Source: Siphonodentalium dalli (Eukaryota > Mollusca > Scaphopoda > Gadilida > Siphonodentaliidae). Taken from it: a DNA stretch of 64,000 nucleotides. Position 1 is the first letter of the stretch, and every line of letters starts with the position of its first letter. The stretch lies in the NCBI GenBank assembly GCA_032622095.1, contig CP136063.1, forward strand, positions 26,476,987-26,540,986, read 5' to 3'. Positions 11,462-22,389 of this stretch are shown here, in pieces. Made by a program: the position numbers and the translations under genes. The notes under the pieces were generated by a model. The model was not told the origin of the DNA. It did not search any database and was given only the letters and a program-made list of their open reading frames with translations.

Positions 11462-11695
11462 AATGAGTGGCAAATGCTCCCATGTCGTTGGACTCATCAA
11501 GACACTCCAAGGCTTCAAACTGCACAACTTGACTATAGCACCAGATCAACAAAGCTGTACCAGCATACCGCAACAATGGAACATCCCACGAGGGTTGAAA
11601 GTATCACCAGTGCCCGTCAATCATCTTGTGATTGCAAAACCAATCGATTCTCGAAAGAGAAAACCAATCACATGTCAGATGGATCCGAATACAAA
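11462..11695 (+). CDS. SWIM zinc-finger protein, second exon
   Basis: Bounded by a polypyrimidine-CAG acceptor ending at 11461 and a perfect GTGAGT donor starting at 11696. In the frame of ATG 11463 it reads MSGKCSHVVGLI, supplying the C-x-H half of the SWIM motif begun at Cys102/Cys104 of the 9780 exon. It continues QSCTSIPQQWNIPRG and KPITCQM. The QQW and PRG elements are typical of the segment after SWIM in the multicopy SWIM/YqaJ genes. No stop interrupts it. I see no third exon with a YqaJ domain before the hAT remnant at 12392, so the gene is either truncated here or its later exons lie elsewhere. Confidence 0.65.
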
Positions 11696-12391
11696 GTGAG
11701 TTTTATGCACTTTATACATACTAGTTGTACGGTATTAATAAATGTGGGTACCGGTATATGAATCTTGTGATTTGTGTATCCACATAGACAATATTCTCAA
11801 CACTACAAACATGTGAAAATTATATTATGGAAATTTGATTTATATTGAGTACTCAATCTGATTAAGCACCCCCAAGTTTTTTGGCTTCAGGAGCCAACAA
11901 TATTTCATTCAAGTCGAGGAATCCACCCATTCAAAGCTGATCAGATATTGACAATGACCCAGTGTGTATCTATGTTAATGTATTAATGCACACAATGACC
12001 CAGTGTGTATATGTTAATGTATTAATGCACACAATGCAAATACTTATTAATTAGTGGTTTAGACTTAGTGACTTTGCTCTGAAAGTTTAATGTCAAGATC
12101 GACAATGGATAACAAAAAAGAAAGTAATTTTTCACAAACTGCAGCAACATGTATCCAGAAGAAAGTCATTTTGAGACATTAAAATGGAAGTGACATGTTT
12201 CAATCTTGGCATTTGATAGAAATCGGGACTGCATGACATACGTCTTAAAGCCTCAGACTCGACAAGTTTAACACGCTTATTTTGCGACATTGCTTTATTA
12301 TTTTGGTAAACACTGATAATGGACAGGGGCAATCAACTAATTTGATCTAGTTTTAACGATAAAATGATGAAAAGATAGTATCAAAGACACA
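11696..12391. other. Intron-like or intergenic DNA with two 41-bp repeat copies
   Basis: Contains two copies of the 41-bp unit (11948-12036) also seen at 9508-9691. Otherwise no recognisable coding sequence; the 66-aa minus frame at 12132-12332 has no known features. Confidence 0.45.
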
Positions 12392-12684
12392 GGCAAACTC
12401 TTTAAAATAATGTTCCCTGATAGCACAATAGCCAAACAATTTTCGATAGGTATTGACAGATAAACATTGGCTCATGTGGACTGCATACAATCCACAATGC
12501 TTTTAAGAATGGCACCAAGATATCCGAATTCGAAGTGGCGAACCTGCTGAAAGCCCTGTATTACCTATTGAAGGATTCACCAGCCCGCAGAGATGATCAT
12601 GTTGCAATCACACACTCGACTGTGTTTCCACTTTCTTTCTGTGGCCTTACTTGCTGCTTACCACATGATGTTAGAAATGAATAA
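12392..12684 (+). pseudogene. hAT-type transposase fragment, frameshifted and internally deleted
   Basis: Two conserved pieces of the hAT transposase family seen in ZNF862/SCAND3-like proteins lie side by side in different frames. 12392-12463 reads KIMFPDSTIAKQFSIG, matching the MFPDS.IAK.FS block. 12463-12684 reads GSCGLHTIHNAFKNG then FEVANLLKALYYLLKDS and ARRDDH, matching the block that normally lies much further along. The intervening catalytic region is missing and a stop (12461-12463) separates them. It is a dead remnant, and its position next to the SWIM exons is probably coincidental. Confidence 0.72.
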
Positions 12685-12801
12685 AATTTATACAGAGAAC
12701 AGTCTTATTCCTTCACATAGATGAAATGGTACCGTTAAGCAGTTCTGCGTCTCACTACTACACAACTTGAAGTCTCGGCCACTAAACGATCAAAACAAAG
12801 A

Positions 12802-13038
12802 GAAACTTATAAATTGCTACAGAAGATTGCTGCCAAAACAAAGAAAATACAGAAGATCGCAGCCAAACCAAAGAAAAACCTTATAAATTGCTACAGAAGA
12901 TTGCTGCCAAAACAAAGTAAAATACAGAAGATCGCAGCCAAACCAAAGAAAAACTTTATAAATTGCTACAGAAGATTGCTGCCAAAACAAAGAAAAATAC
13001 AGAAGATAGCAGCAAAAACAAAGAAAACTTTATAAAAA
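12802..13038 (+). repeat. ~74-bp tandem repeat, 3 copies, with internal sub-repeats
   Basis: Unit contains ATAAATTGCTACAGAAGATT then GCTGCCAAAACAAAG and a second half GAAGATCGCAGCCAAACCAAAG that is itself a variant of the first. The lysine-rich 73-aa frame across it is a repeat product. Confidence 0.85.
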
Positions 13039-13260
13039 TTGCTTATTGAAGACCAGACGATAACATAAGAAGACAAAGAAAAGACGACAGAATCCAAGAC
13101 AAGAACAAAATAAACAATTTGAACTCGGCAGTTGTGACAGTCAGTTATTCATAGGATTTGGTGAGTTAAACTTTTTCATTTTTGCCAGATGTGCATTTTC
13201 ACACCTTGTTAGAGGCTTGATAAATTAACACCCACTTGCACCCAAAATTTTTCGCGTGGT

Positions 13261-13767
13261 ATGGCCTTTGTCCTCAAACAATTCACAAACCAAACAGCCG
13301 CAGAGACAACTACATTTTTGGCATACACCGATCAACCGATACCACCCTTCCCCCACCAACCACATTCGGTTGTTTCATTTTTGGAATATTGCTTCTATGC
13401 TCTACCCCACAAAGTTGACGTCTCGCCTCAATTGATAAAATACGCGAACCCGGTCCGAATCTACATCTCACGACATACCATCCGGTTACAACTACAGTGT
13501 ACTGTGCAAAATAAATATTCGGGTCAATCTCTAGATACATGGTCATATTGGCATAGCTTCCCGGCTTATTTTAGTGACTTCCCAAAACTCATAATTAATT
13601 CTGTTGTTGCTGCAATTCCGCTTAAATTTCCTCGCAAATCGCCAGAATCGTGCCGATCAGCACTTATAAAGTTAGTAGCCCGACACGGCGTTTACAAAAC
13701 TCCGCACGAGCTTGGACATCCATATCAAAGGAAATCGTCCCACACGAAACCAACAACAAGTGACTAA
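13261..13767 (+). CDS. Unknown 168-aa ORF upstream of Gag
   Basis: A complete frame starting MAFVLKQFTNQ, ending 19 bp before the Gag start codon and in the same frame class of use, so both are probably parts of one retroelement transcript. I do not recognise the family. Visible features: a proline/histidine-rich stretch around residues 26-36, a tryptophan/serine-rich centre (about residues 92-103) and a basic C-terminus (about residues 120-165). No membrane segment, no Cys/His knuckle. Codon use and the absence of in-frame decay over 507 bp suggest it was under selection until recently. It could be an N-terminal accessory ORF of the element or a second Gag-like product. Confidence 0.5.
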   Translation: MAFVLKQFTNQTAAETTTFLAYTDQPIPPFPHQPHSVVSFLEYCFYALPHKVDVSPQLIKYANPVRIYISRHTIRLQLQCTVQNKYSGQSLDTWSYWHSFPAYFSDFPKLIINSVVAAIPLKFPRKSPESCRSALIKLVARHGVYKTPHELGHPYQRKSSHTKPTTSD

Positions 13768-13786
13768 GCACATTTAATTAAACTTC

Positions 13787-14701
13787 ATGGAATCACCGCG
13801 ACCCGAATCCGTGGAATATTCAAACCAAGATAGTTTATTTAGTCGCAGTTTCACCATGGAACGAGAACGACACCTCCACGCGGCCAGTAATGCCAACATG
13901 CACGACATTAATATACCAAATCCCTCCTTTCAAATGCCAAGCGCACAAGACACACAGAATACCCTCATATCTCAATTAACGCGAGAAATAGGTCAATTTA
14001 ACATGACAATGCGTGAGACTTCCGCCACCACCCATTCACAGGCCACAGTATCTGCCATTATAGGTATGAACGCAATGGTTACATCATTTGATGGCAAACC
14101 ATCAGAATTTTCCAATTGGATGCACGAAATTGAGAAATATTCTTCAACACTTGGGGCAGAGGATGAAACAATAATTAAAATAGAGGCCCAGACAAATCGT
14201 TCATCTGTTTCCGAATTCGTGCAGCGATACATCAATGACAATACGGTTAACGGCACACTAACGGTCACATGGCCTGATTTGAAAGCGCAGTTGCGATCCC
14301 GTTGCAGCGCGATAAGTGACGCACCACAGGCTCTGGCCATGTTGCGAACATTAAAACAAACACACCAGGAAACAATACCTATGTTCGCAGAGAGAATTCG
14401 ATCACTAGCAAACACCGCCTTTATTGACGAAATAAATACACGCGCGGTACAAACACAAATGGTAACATTTTTCGCGGTTGGCATACGTGATGACCACATA
14501 AAATATACCTTAATTAAAGATGACCCAACGTCGCTCGACCGTGCCACAGAGATCGCAATGAAAGTAATGAACGTCAAACAGAGGTTCAAACTTCGCTATG
14601 GTGATAGAACATCTAGGTCAAATGAACAACACCAAATTCACGACTCATTCCCACAACCCATGGAAGTTGATCATTTTAGGCTTCTGCGCTTCGAGTCATA
14701 A
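13787..14701 (+). CDS. LTR-retrotransposon Gag (capsid), truncated before the zinc knuckle
   Basis: The 304-aa frame has the Gag capsid pattern seen in Ty3/gypsy-like elements of invertebrates. Residues ~100-115 read FDGKPSEFSNWMHEIEKY, then VSEFVQRYI, a TWPDLKAQLRSR segment, ALAMLRTLKQ and FAERIRSLA, and near the end NVKQRFKLR and PMEVDHFR. In related Gags PMEVDH directly precedes the CCHC knuckle; here the frame stops 7 codons later, so knuckle, protease and pol are missing. The element is therefore non-autonomous or 3' truncated. No LTR pair is recognisable in the flanks. Confidence 0.75.
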   Translation: MESPRPESVEYSNQDSLFSRSFTMERERHLHAASNANMHDINIPNPSFQMPSAQDTQNTLISQLTREIGQFNMTMRETSATTHSQATVSAIIGMNAMVTSFDGKPSEFSNWMHEIEKYSSTLGAEDETIIKIEAQTNRSSVSEFVQRYINDNTVNGTLTVTWPDLKAQLRSRCSAISDAPQALAMLRTLKQTHQETIPMFAERIRSLANTAFIDEINTRAVQTQMVTFFAVGIRDDHIKYTLIKDDPTSLDRATEIAMKVMNVKQRFKLRYGDRTSRSNEQHQIHDSFPQPMEVDHFRLLRFES

Positions 14702-14781
14702 GAGGATTAACAGGAACCTCTACTATGGAACTTTCAGATTTATTAAATTCACTACACGTATCAATAGATTAAAGAGACTAT

Positions 14782-14966
14782 GATATATACATACATGTAC
14801 ATGGTGATTAAGGAACATTCTTATACATACATGGTGATGAAGGAACATTCTTATACATACGTGGTGATTAAGGAACATTCTTATACCTTCTTACCGAGAA
14901 GACCGAACTACATACGTGGTGATTAAGGAACATTCTTATACCTTACTACCGAGAAGAATGATCTAC
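14782..14966 (+). repeat. ~32-bp tandem repeat, ~5 units with interruptions
   Basis: ACATACGTGGTGATTAAGG followed by AACATTCTTATAC recurs four to five times, twice followed by a CTACCGAGAAGA insert. Follows Gag directly, where pol would be expected. Confidence 0.85.
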
Positions 14967-15349
14967 CCAGTGCATGGATTATGGATCATTCATACATAAA
15001 GTTGACAGTACATACGGTGCGCACCACGAACATAATATAAAAGAGCTCTATAATATAAATATCAACTGTGCCAAACCAGAACAAATCATGCAGGCGTAAA
15101 TTCTTTGTATAAATATACATAAATATTATTCACTTCATTGCATTTCTCAATTAGAATCCCAGATCACATATCCGAACAGTCGGTAGGAGGGCAGCCCCAC
15201 AATTCCTTATTAACCCTTTACCCAACAGAACGGCCCTGTGCCAATGCATTCTCTTATATATGCGAGTCAACCATAGGTCACCTCGCAGATATAAGAGAAT
15301 GCATTGGCTTAACACATTAAAAAAAAATTTAGGCCAATGTATTCTCTTA

Positions 15350-17632
15350 GGCCTAAAAAAAATTATACCGTGTTTCTGCTAACCCGACCGACCCATGTTC
15401 AAAACCCCCGACCCTAATTTTTGCCGAACGTAATTTTATTTTTTTCCTGGACCACGGTGATTTCTTTGCATTGGTCTTTCCAAATATGCAAATTATCTTG
15501 TATTTTCTATTACTTGCAGTCATTAATTTAATTCAATGAGTCATTAGCCTAATTAACTGTGAAAATCGTGTTCACAAAACCCATCAAACCGGAGTTAATT
15601 GGAAACAAACTTCCAAAAATGCGAATTTACGGACTACCTCGAAAATAGGGAACATTAAACAAACATAAAACGATGTCTTTTGGTCCATGTTTGAGCCTAT
15701 ATAGACCTTTATTAACTTTGATATGTGAAGGGGTGTTGGTTAATATAACTTAAATGAGCTGGGACATATATGACAAGTGATTGTTTCTAATTTTGTTCAA
15801 AATAAAATATTGTTTAAACTAAGTGTTTCATAGAATTTCTCAACATTCTGCCGTTAAATATGAGTGATTGTTAGCCAGTAAAAGGTGTAACACAAGTATG
15901 GATGCATAACATTGAGCATTTGTGGGAGGGTGGGAATTTTTTTGGCAGGTCTAACTACTCACTTATATCAGGTCTAAATACTCACTTATATCAAGATCAT
16001 ACATGTACATATATTAGAACTATTAATTTTAATATAACAATTACTACTACTAACTACTACTATATTAGAATATAGAATATCACATAGCAGCATTCATGGC
16101 TCATAATATTTAACACAGTTGTTTTAAGATCACCATGTACCTCTTGTGTTTGCGAACTCCAGTGGCAAGGTGACTTCTTAATCTGATTTTTGCAGGGGGG
16201 GGGGGGTCGGAAAAAACATTTCAGGCACGTATGGCATTTTTTGGAATGTCAGCTAACTGGCACCACTTTGCCCAGATGATCATCAATTGTATGGTGTCGC
16301 AGTTACCCGTGAAACCCTGGAATGTGCCTCGCCGATTGAATCACAATATTATGCCTCTGGAATAGGAGAAGCTGATCGATGCGTCCGTTGTGGGGAATTG
16401 GGTGGGGCTATAAAATTGTCTCTAAGGCAAATGTACAAGGTTGTGACACCCATTTGTCCTAATTGTCAAGAAGATGGGTTGCAGCCAGTTGTAGCAAGGA
16501 AATATCAAATTGAATACATATATGTTATCACCATGTGTTGTGCATTTCCAAGATCCATATTCAAGCTTCTCTGGTTGCAGGACATGAATACCTATCTCGG
16601 GAACACGCAACGTGGTGATAACCTATATGTATGTAATTTGTCTTACAATTCATGCAAAAGCCTATTGTCTAAAAAGTAGTATCTTATAAGTGCGTATATA
16701 GATAATTCACCGCACAGTTGACGTTGTGTTGCCTGATGATTGGAATAATCATACACACTATATCAAAATAATACTTCTTTTGTGAAATAATATTTCTTTT
16801 GTGAAATGCAACCAATTTTATTTAGTGTTTTCGACATTTTCATCACAAACGACTCAATTGAATGGATATATATAATAGCTGTTTTAGCCCGACTAGACTA
16901 AACCTGACTAGAAAGAGAATCATGATTCTTAATAAGCCGATTCGCTGTAGAAATGCTGCATTTTGATTCTCACAAAACATTATGGTTGTTAAGGCCTGTC
17001 ATAAATTAGTTCTATTATGTCAATTGGCCAATTAATCATATTTTGTTTACAAGCGAAGATTCTCTCCACAACTAATGCACAGTCACTGCTGCCATCCAGG
17101 GTATGACTTGTTACCATGTAGGATACAAGATCGGAAACTGCCTAAGCATTTTGGGTGTACATGTATTTGAGAAATAGCTGAATTGTAAGATTATATACAT
17201 GAATATTATTACTTCAACAGAAATTTTCACTGTATGAAACCTACAAATTGTAAAATTAAGCCAATTTGTAATGGGGGCCTTTTATATGTAAATGTCTTAA
17301 TACATATATTTTAATACTGAATAAAATTATTCGACATTGTGAATGTTATCCATCCATTCTATACCCTGTATTATAGGCTGTATACATTATCCAATTATCT
17401 ATATATCCACTCTCAATGTTTGTCAAAATGTTCCTTCCCTTTATTTAGGAATACAATTTAAGACTGTATATGACCACTGGGTTGTCCAAATAGCATAAAT
17501 ACAGCTTGGAACCTGTGATCGGGGTGTGAACAAAAAATAAAATTAAAAAAAAAAAAAAATTAAATCCCTACCTACCTACCCTACCCTGGAGAGGTCCCGT
17601 TAGCAGAAACACGGTATAATTTTTTTTAGGCC
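15350..17632 (+). mobile_element. Harbinger-like element, 2283 bp, TTA duplication
   Basis: Ends are inverted repeats: GGCCTAAAAAAAATTATACC then GTGTTTCTGCTAAC at the left, with its reverse complement ending at 17632. It is flanked by TTA on both sides (15347-15349, 17633-17635), which the uninterrupted MITE copies contain once. A 3-bp TWA duplication is typical of PIF/Harbinger elements. One ORF (16287) is present; no DDE transposase was recognised. Confidence 0.85.
16287..16679 (+). CDS. Hypothetical 130-aa ORF with two CxxC pairs inside the Harbinger-like element
   Basis: Family not recognised. Residues 31-60 contain RCVRCGELGG and PICPNCQEDG, two CxxC pairs (Cys32/35 and Cys57/60) spaced like a zinc ribbon. 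The stretch after residue ~75 (hydrophobic, IEYIYVITMCCAF) looks like read-through into an intron. It probably represents one exon of the cargo or second gene of the element. A G tract at 16196-16206 lies just upstream. Alternative: captured host exon. Confidence 0.4.
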   Translation: MYGVAVTRETLECASPIESQYYASGIGEADRCVRCGELGGAIKLSLRQMYKVVTPICPNCQEDGLQPVVARKYQIEYIYVITMCCAFPRSIFKLLWLQDMNTYLGNTQRGDNLYVCNLSYNSCKSLLSKK

Positions 17633-17830
17633 TTATATATGCGAGGCGACCTATGGTCGACTCGCATATATAAGAGAATGCATTGGCACAGGGCATAACT
17701 GTAACTATCACAATGTGGTCAAGGAGCCGGTTCCAATGATATCCATATTTGTATGGTTCTATTGAGACAGACCTAAGATATTTTAGGCTGTTGCAGCTTT
17801 ATTTGGCCGGTTTGTTGGGTGAAGGGTTAA

Positions 17831-19013
17831 CAGGCACATTATCACACTTCTGAATAATCCCAATACCAGAGAGCGATACAGACAATTCGTGTGCATTCAG
17901 GTGTTTAGTGCTTCACAAAGGACACGGCTGGAGAGGAGGGTTAGAGGGGCCAGTGAACGAATTCTTCCAATGAAGAACCCGCATTTCCGTTAGCGTCTTT
18001 GATACAAACTTGATAATATAAAAAATAAACACTGCATCATTTGTAATGATTAAAATGAGTCTCCGACGGACCGAAGAATAACGTGTTTGTTGTTGACAAT
18101 TCGATGAACGCACAGAAGCAGGCCAATGGGAAACAATCCCGGTTCGATGATGATTGTGAGGCCCGGATGTCAACCAGTTCAACTAAGAAACATTCCTACT
18201 AAACACTGAAAGGCTTCAGCTACATCGACGAGAAGAAGGGAGTGTTCTATAGGAGTTGTAAGGCTGAAAACAATTAGATCAACAGTTGAACCCTTGATGA
18301 ACAAGTGATGTCCTTGTTGTTCGCAAATTCTATACTACACTGGAACATGACAAAAAATACAAACGACGCATAACATGGCTGGAGAAAGTTCCTTCCGGAG
18401 TTGCGGAGCCTGTTTTCCGTCACTGTTCAGTGGTTGAGTATATAGGTATATATATATATAGAACTTAAAGCTGGTTTGGATGAAATCACCGCTTATGAAG
18501 GCGAAGATGAATGATTTGTTAAGCTACACCAAGTATTTGCCTCAAAGACTAGAGATACACTATAACCTTCGAGACATCCATCTGAAAAGAATCCTCAAAA
18601 AATATAAAACAATTATTTACAGCTCCGCATCATTCATATCACAATGGAGTCTTTAAACCTCAGAAACACAAGACAAATTTACTAATATTAAGTTTACGAC
18701 CAGATCATTGTCGGCAGTAAAATGCCACAAAGACCCAATTGGAGACCGTTTAACGATTTGTACGTTATTATCCACTATCCAGAATAGTCACAAGAGGCCA
18801 ATGATTTGCTGGAAATCAGGAATCGCACCATTTCATGATTGGCTATGACACAAACTTCACATGTCTCCTCAATAATAATAAACATTCTACTTCAAGGGCT
18901 CACCCGTATTCCCCTTAGCGTTCTTGATACATAAACGCAAATATAAAAAACACACACTCCGCTATTTGTAATTTTTCTTCATCTTTAACAGGGAAGACAG
19001 CACCGATTATTTG
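17831..19013. other. Decayed repeat DNA, no intact gene
   Basis: Contains partial direct repeats of a segment that also occurs at 18905-19013 and 25042-25200 (CCGTTAGCG or CCATTAGCA, TTGATACA, GCTATTTGTAAT). At 18533-18600 a copy of TATTTGCCTCAAAGACT with its flank corresponds to the uninterrupted target of the 19022 element. Minus frame 17913-18182 has no recognised features. Confidence 0.5.
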
Positions 19014-21000
19014 CCTCAAAGTAGTGTTTAAACGATTAATCGAAATTGACGCGATTATTAAATTAGTCGATCCCGAAATTGTCTAATCGACTAGTCGGGA
19101 CACACCCACCACCATTAATGCCATCGTGAAAGCAGTGCGTAGCTACCGTTACTTAATTACCAAATAATTTAAACAATCAGGCTATCGAAATACACAATCA
19201 CAATACTGCTCAAATTAAGCGACCTGTTTTAACGAGGTGTACATGCGTTATTACCGCGGTGCAATACCGCGACATATCGCGGATTCGCGGTTGTACTACC
19301 ACGCGCATACCGTGGTACCACCGCGACGTTAACGGTACCACCGCACTACCAGCGGTAACGGATATTGGTACCGCGGTGGCACGCGGTAATGAACCGCACA
19401 AACGGGGTGACATTACCGCTACGCGGTAGCGATTTTGAAATGAGGTTAACGACGGAATTCGATGTCTGACCGTTAATCTTCCAAAATAGGACGGCCGTTC
19501 TCACGATCTCCGCCCATGATTGTGTACCTTGACATGTATTATTAACATATTGAAATAGATGAAAGCCGAGTATCGGGAAATATACAGGGCTTCCAGATTA
19601 AGTAAAGGTAAGTATAAGTTACTTTGAGAGTTATTTTTCAATTAATGTGAATATTAAAATATTATAATAATATTTCTAGTCTCGTTTTATTGCCTAAAAT
19701 TCCCATAAATGACACTATTTGTGAGCAGTTTGGGTTATAGCGAAGGGAACAAATTATTTCGGCCATTTTAGAGAGCTCGATAAATCCCGTATCTATAGTT
19801 TATATAAACGTTAAGATGTACGTGATCCCCAAGTTGAATGATAACGATACTATTTAAATAGTCCCCAGAAAGTCGCCAGAATAAATATCGTTAACTTCTT
19901 TGACATTCATTAACTGCAAATCACAAACACCATTTGTTCGTTTAACGGGAATTATTGTCTTAGCAATAAAAGACACAATGTGGAACTCCCGTATATCCAG
20001 GAAAAACAAATACATTCTGTGCAAAAGCACGTGTCACTCATTACGTCATACTGCAGCTGGCAGACTTTGTTCGTTAATATATAGGACACGGGGCACTCAA
20101 GATGTCGTCATGTCTTTTTATAACTGGCCTCAATTGTTGAAATAAATATTTGTGTTTTGTTGATGGTGCCATTAGTAAAATTACACACGTGGCACTTGTA
20201 TTTTCATGACTCCAATGCGTCTGTTTGGCTTACATAATGCTGGTAGAAGGTAGTTCAGATATTTATCGATCTATTTTGGTATTGCGAATAATATTATGTG
20301 CGATAGACAGACAAGTTTCATTCGATCTATAAAACGTTGTGCACGTAATAGCTATTTATAAATATTTGTCGCACAAAACTGAGACAAACGCTCTTTATTG
20401 CTACCATATCGGGAATAAACTAACAAGAACTAATACACACCGAATTCGATCACTTAAAATAATTATGTTACAATGTTAACCTCTGTGTATAGCCAAACAA
20501 ACAAATCTAGAGGTAAACTTTCCAACACCATGCATGTTTTTCTTCGGAATCACGATTAGATAGGAATATGTCATCTAATTTATACTGCGACCCACCGAGA
20601 ACTACAAGTGCACCGTGCACGCCCTCGCCAAAAGTTGAAATTTCACATCAAACGATGCCGCCCGACACGCACTCGTGAGCTCAATGAATGTTCACGTAAC
20701 AAAATCAAAGATTGATTAGACAACGTTGTGTCTTTCGATGTTAGTTCGGTGTTTTGCGTCTGTCTTTTGTCGCGCACATTGGTGATAACAACTTTACTTT
20801 GCTGCATGACATGTGCCACGCTTTCTTAGGCCAAAAAAAAAAAGAGTTTTGGTTCTCGGGCAATTTTTTTTTCAAATTCAATGAGGGAGGGAGGGTTTTA
20901 TTTTTATTTTTTATTTTTTTCTGCGCATAGTAAGCATGGACAAAGATACCTTCCTCTGTCTAGTAATAACCAGAAATGTAGAGGGAACTGTTATGCATAT

Positions 21001-22209
21001 TAGGGCTGGGCGATATTGGCCCCAAAAAATATCGCGATATTATGGCGACAACATCGCGATACACGATATTATCGCGATATTATTTTGGTATATTACAATT
21101 GGTAAGTACAATGTACAATATATGCAATATTTCATAAATAAAGTTTGCACAATACATCCCTACGTTTTATTTACGATTTGTGGGTCATGAGAGGTCGAGT
21201 AAATGTGTATTGAACAATTATCAGTAACATCACAGTATACATGTATATAATGACCACTCGTCAGCAACAATTGACAGTTTGCCGACGGAGAAATAATAAC
21301 TTTGAAACAAAGGGATATAATCATATAACACGGCCCACGTGCGTTTTCGCATACATTTTTTAGAGTTATATCCCTTTGACCATAGCACTCAACACCATGC
21401 ACACATTAAGCACCGCATTCGGTTTCAAATTGCCATTTTATTAATTCGTGAGGAATTGGTTGTTTGTGAGACTATATTTATCAGTGGTAATTGGTAGTTG
21501 GTAGCACCGTGGGACTTCAATGTCCATATACGGCAGCCCTGGGAATTAGCGTCGACAATGCCACAATGGGCAGTGCCGAGGCAAAAGCCGACGTGAAAAT
21601 TTGAAATTAATTTGCGTCGGCATTTTTTTAGCTGAGGAAAATAAATAGAGACAATCATGTTCAATTAGTTTGTGAATTTGACATTTGTTGAAGCGATAGC
21701 AATGCCATGATCCGTACGGCACATGTCCACAAAATCATTTTACTCGCAATTTGCACACATTGAGACGATCAGCTAGACTAAGTGTGGTCAATATAAAATC
21801 TGACATCGTAATCCGTCTCCAAGCAACCGGTTACGGTTGATAGAGCAAGCTGCACCAACTTGAAAGGAGGTCATTGTGCCAGTCGCATGCGCGCGACATA
21901 CCAATCTCACAGTGTAGCCAACTGATGCTAATAGTATCTCTTTGATGTGTCCGACGAAGCATATCCAACTTGACAAGCACGTGCTCCGATGTTTTAAAAC
22001 GTTTTCGACTGCGTATTTCCGGGAAGTTTGGGACTATTATACTTACTCTAACTTCGCTGTTTGTTGGGACCATATGATGGGTTTCAACCTACACGGAGAA
22101 TATTACAACTTGGGACGGTATTACGATATTTTTATTTCAGACGATATTATTGACGATATCAAAATTAAAACCGGGTATACCCGATATATCGTCATACCGC
22201 CCAGCACTA
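21001..22209. mobile_element. hAT element D, 1209 bp, nested in C
   Basis: Perfect 8-bp duplication ATGCATAT (20993-21000, 22210-22217). Ends TAGGGCTGGGCGATAT and, inverted, TAGTGCTGGGCGGTAT. Subterminal regions repeat ATATCGCGATAT-like palindromes. At 21533 a one-sided relic CAGCCCTGGGAATTAGC, matching the end of the 44509 hAT family, sits inside. No transposase ORF. Confidence 0.92.
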
Positions 22210-22389
22210 ATGCATATAAACTCATTTAATCTTATATAAAAATGACATTGTACTACCAGTGTATGACTGGGATTACCTAACATTATATAATGCACCTGAC
22301 ATTAACTACTGTTATTGTTGTCTAAAAACTTATACCGCTCCATTCTAATATGTGATCCTGAATTTAGTTATGTGCCTTTCAATTGTATA

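Larger units (their letters stand above)
15214..17826 (+). mobile_element. piggyBac-type MITE (TTAA-flanked), interrupted by a Harbinger-like element
   Basis: Flanked by TTAA (15210-15213 and 17827-17830). Ends CCCTTTACCCAACAGAACGG and, inverted, CCGGTTTGTTGGGTGAAGGG. TTAA duplications with CCC-starting ends are the signature of the piggyBac superfamily. Sister copies at 34327, 57604 and 58576 have the same internal order but lack the 2.28-kb insertion, which proves the interruption. Confidence 0.88.

Noticed and set aside
14782-15209. 3' LTR of the Gag element
   Set aside because: The repeated ACATACGTGGTGATTAAGG is a short tandem repeat and no matching copy exists upstream of 13261. A TATAAA-like string near 15036 is not enough.
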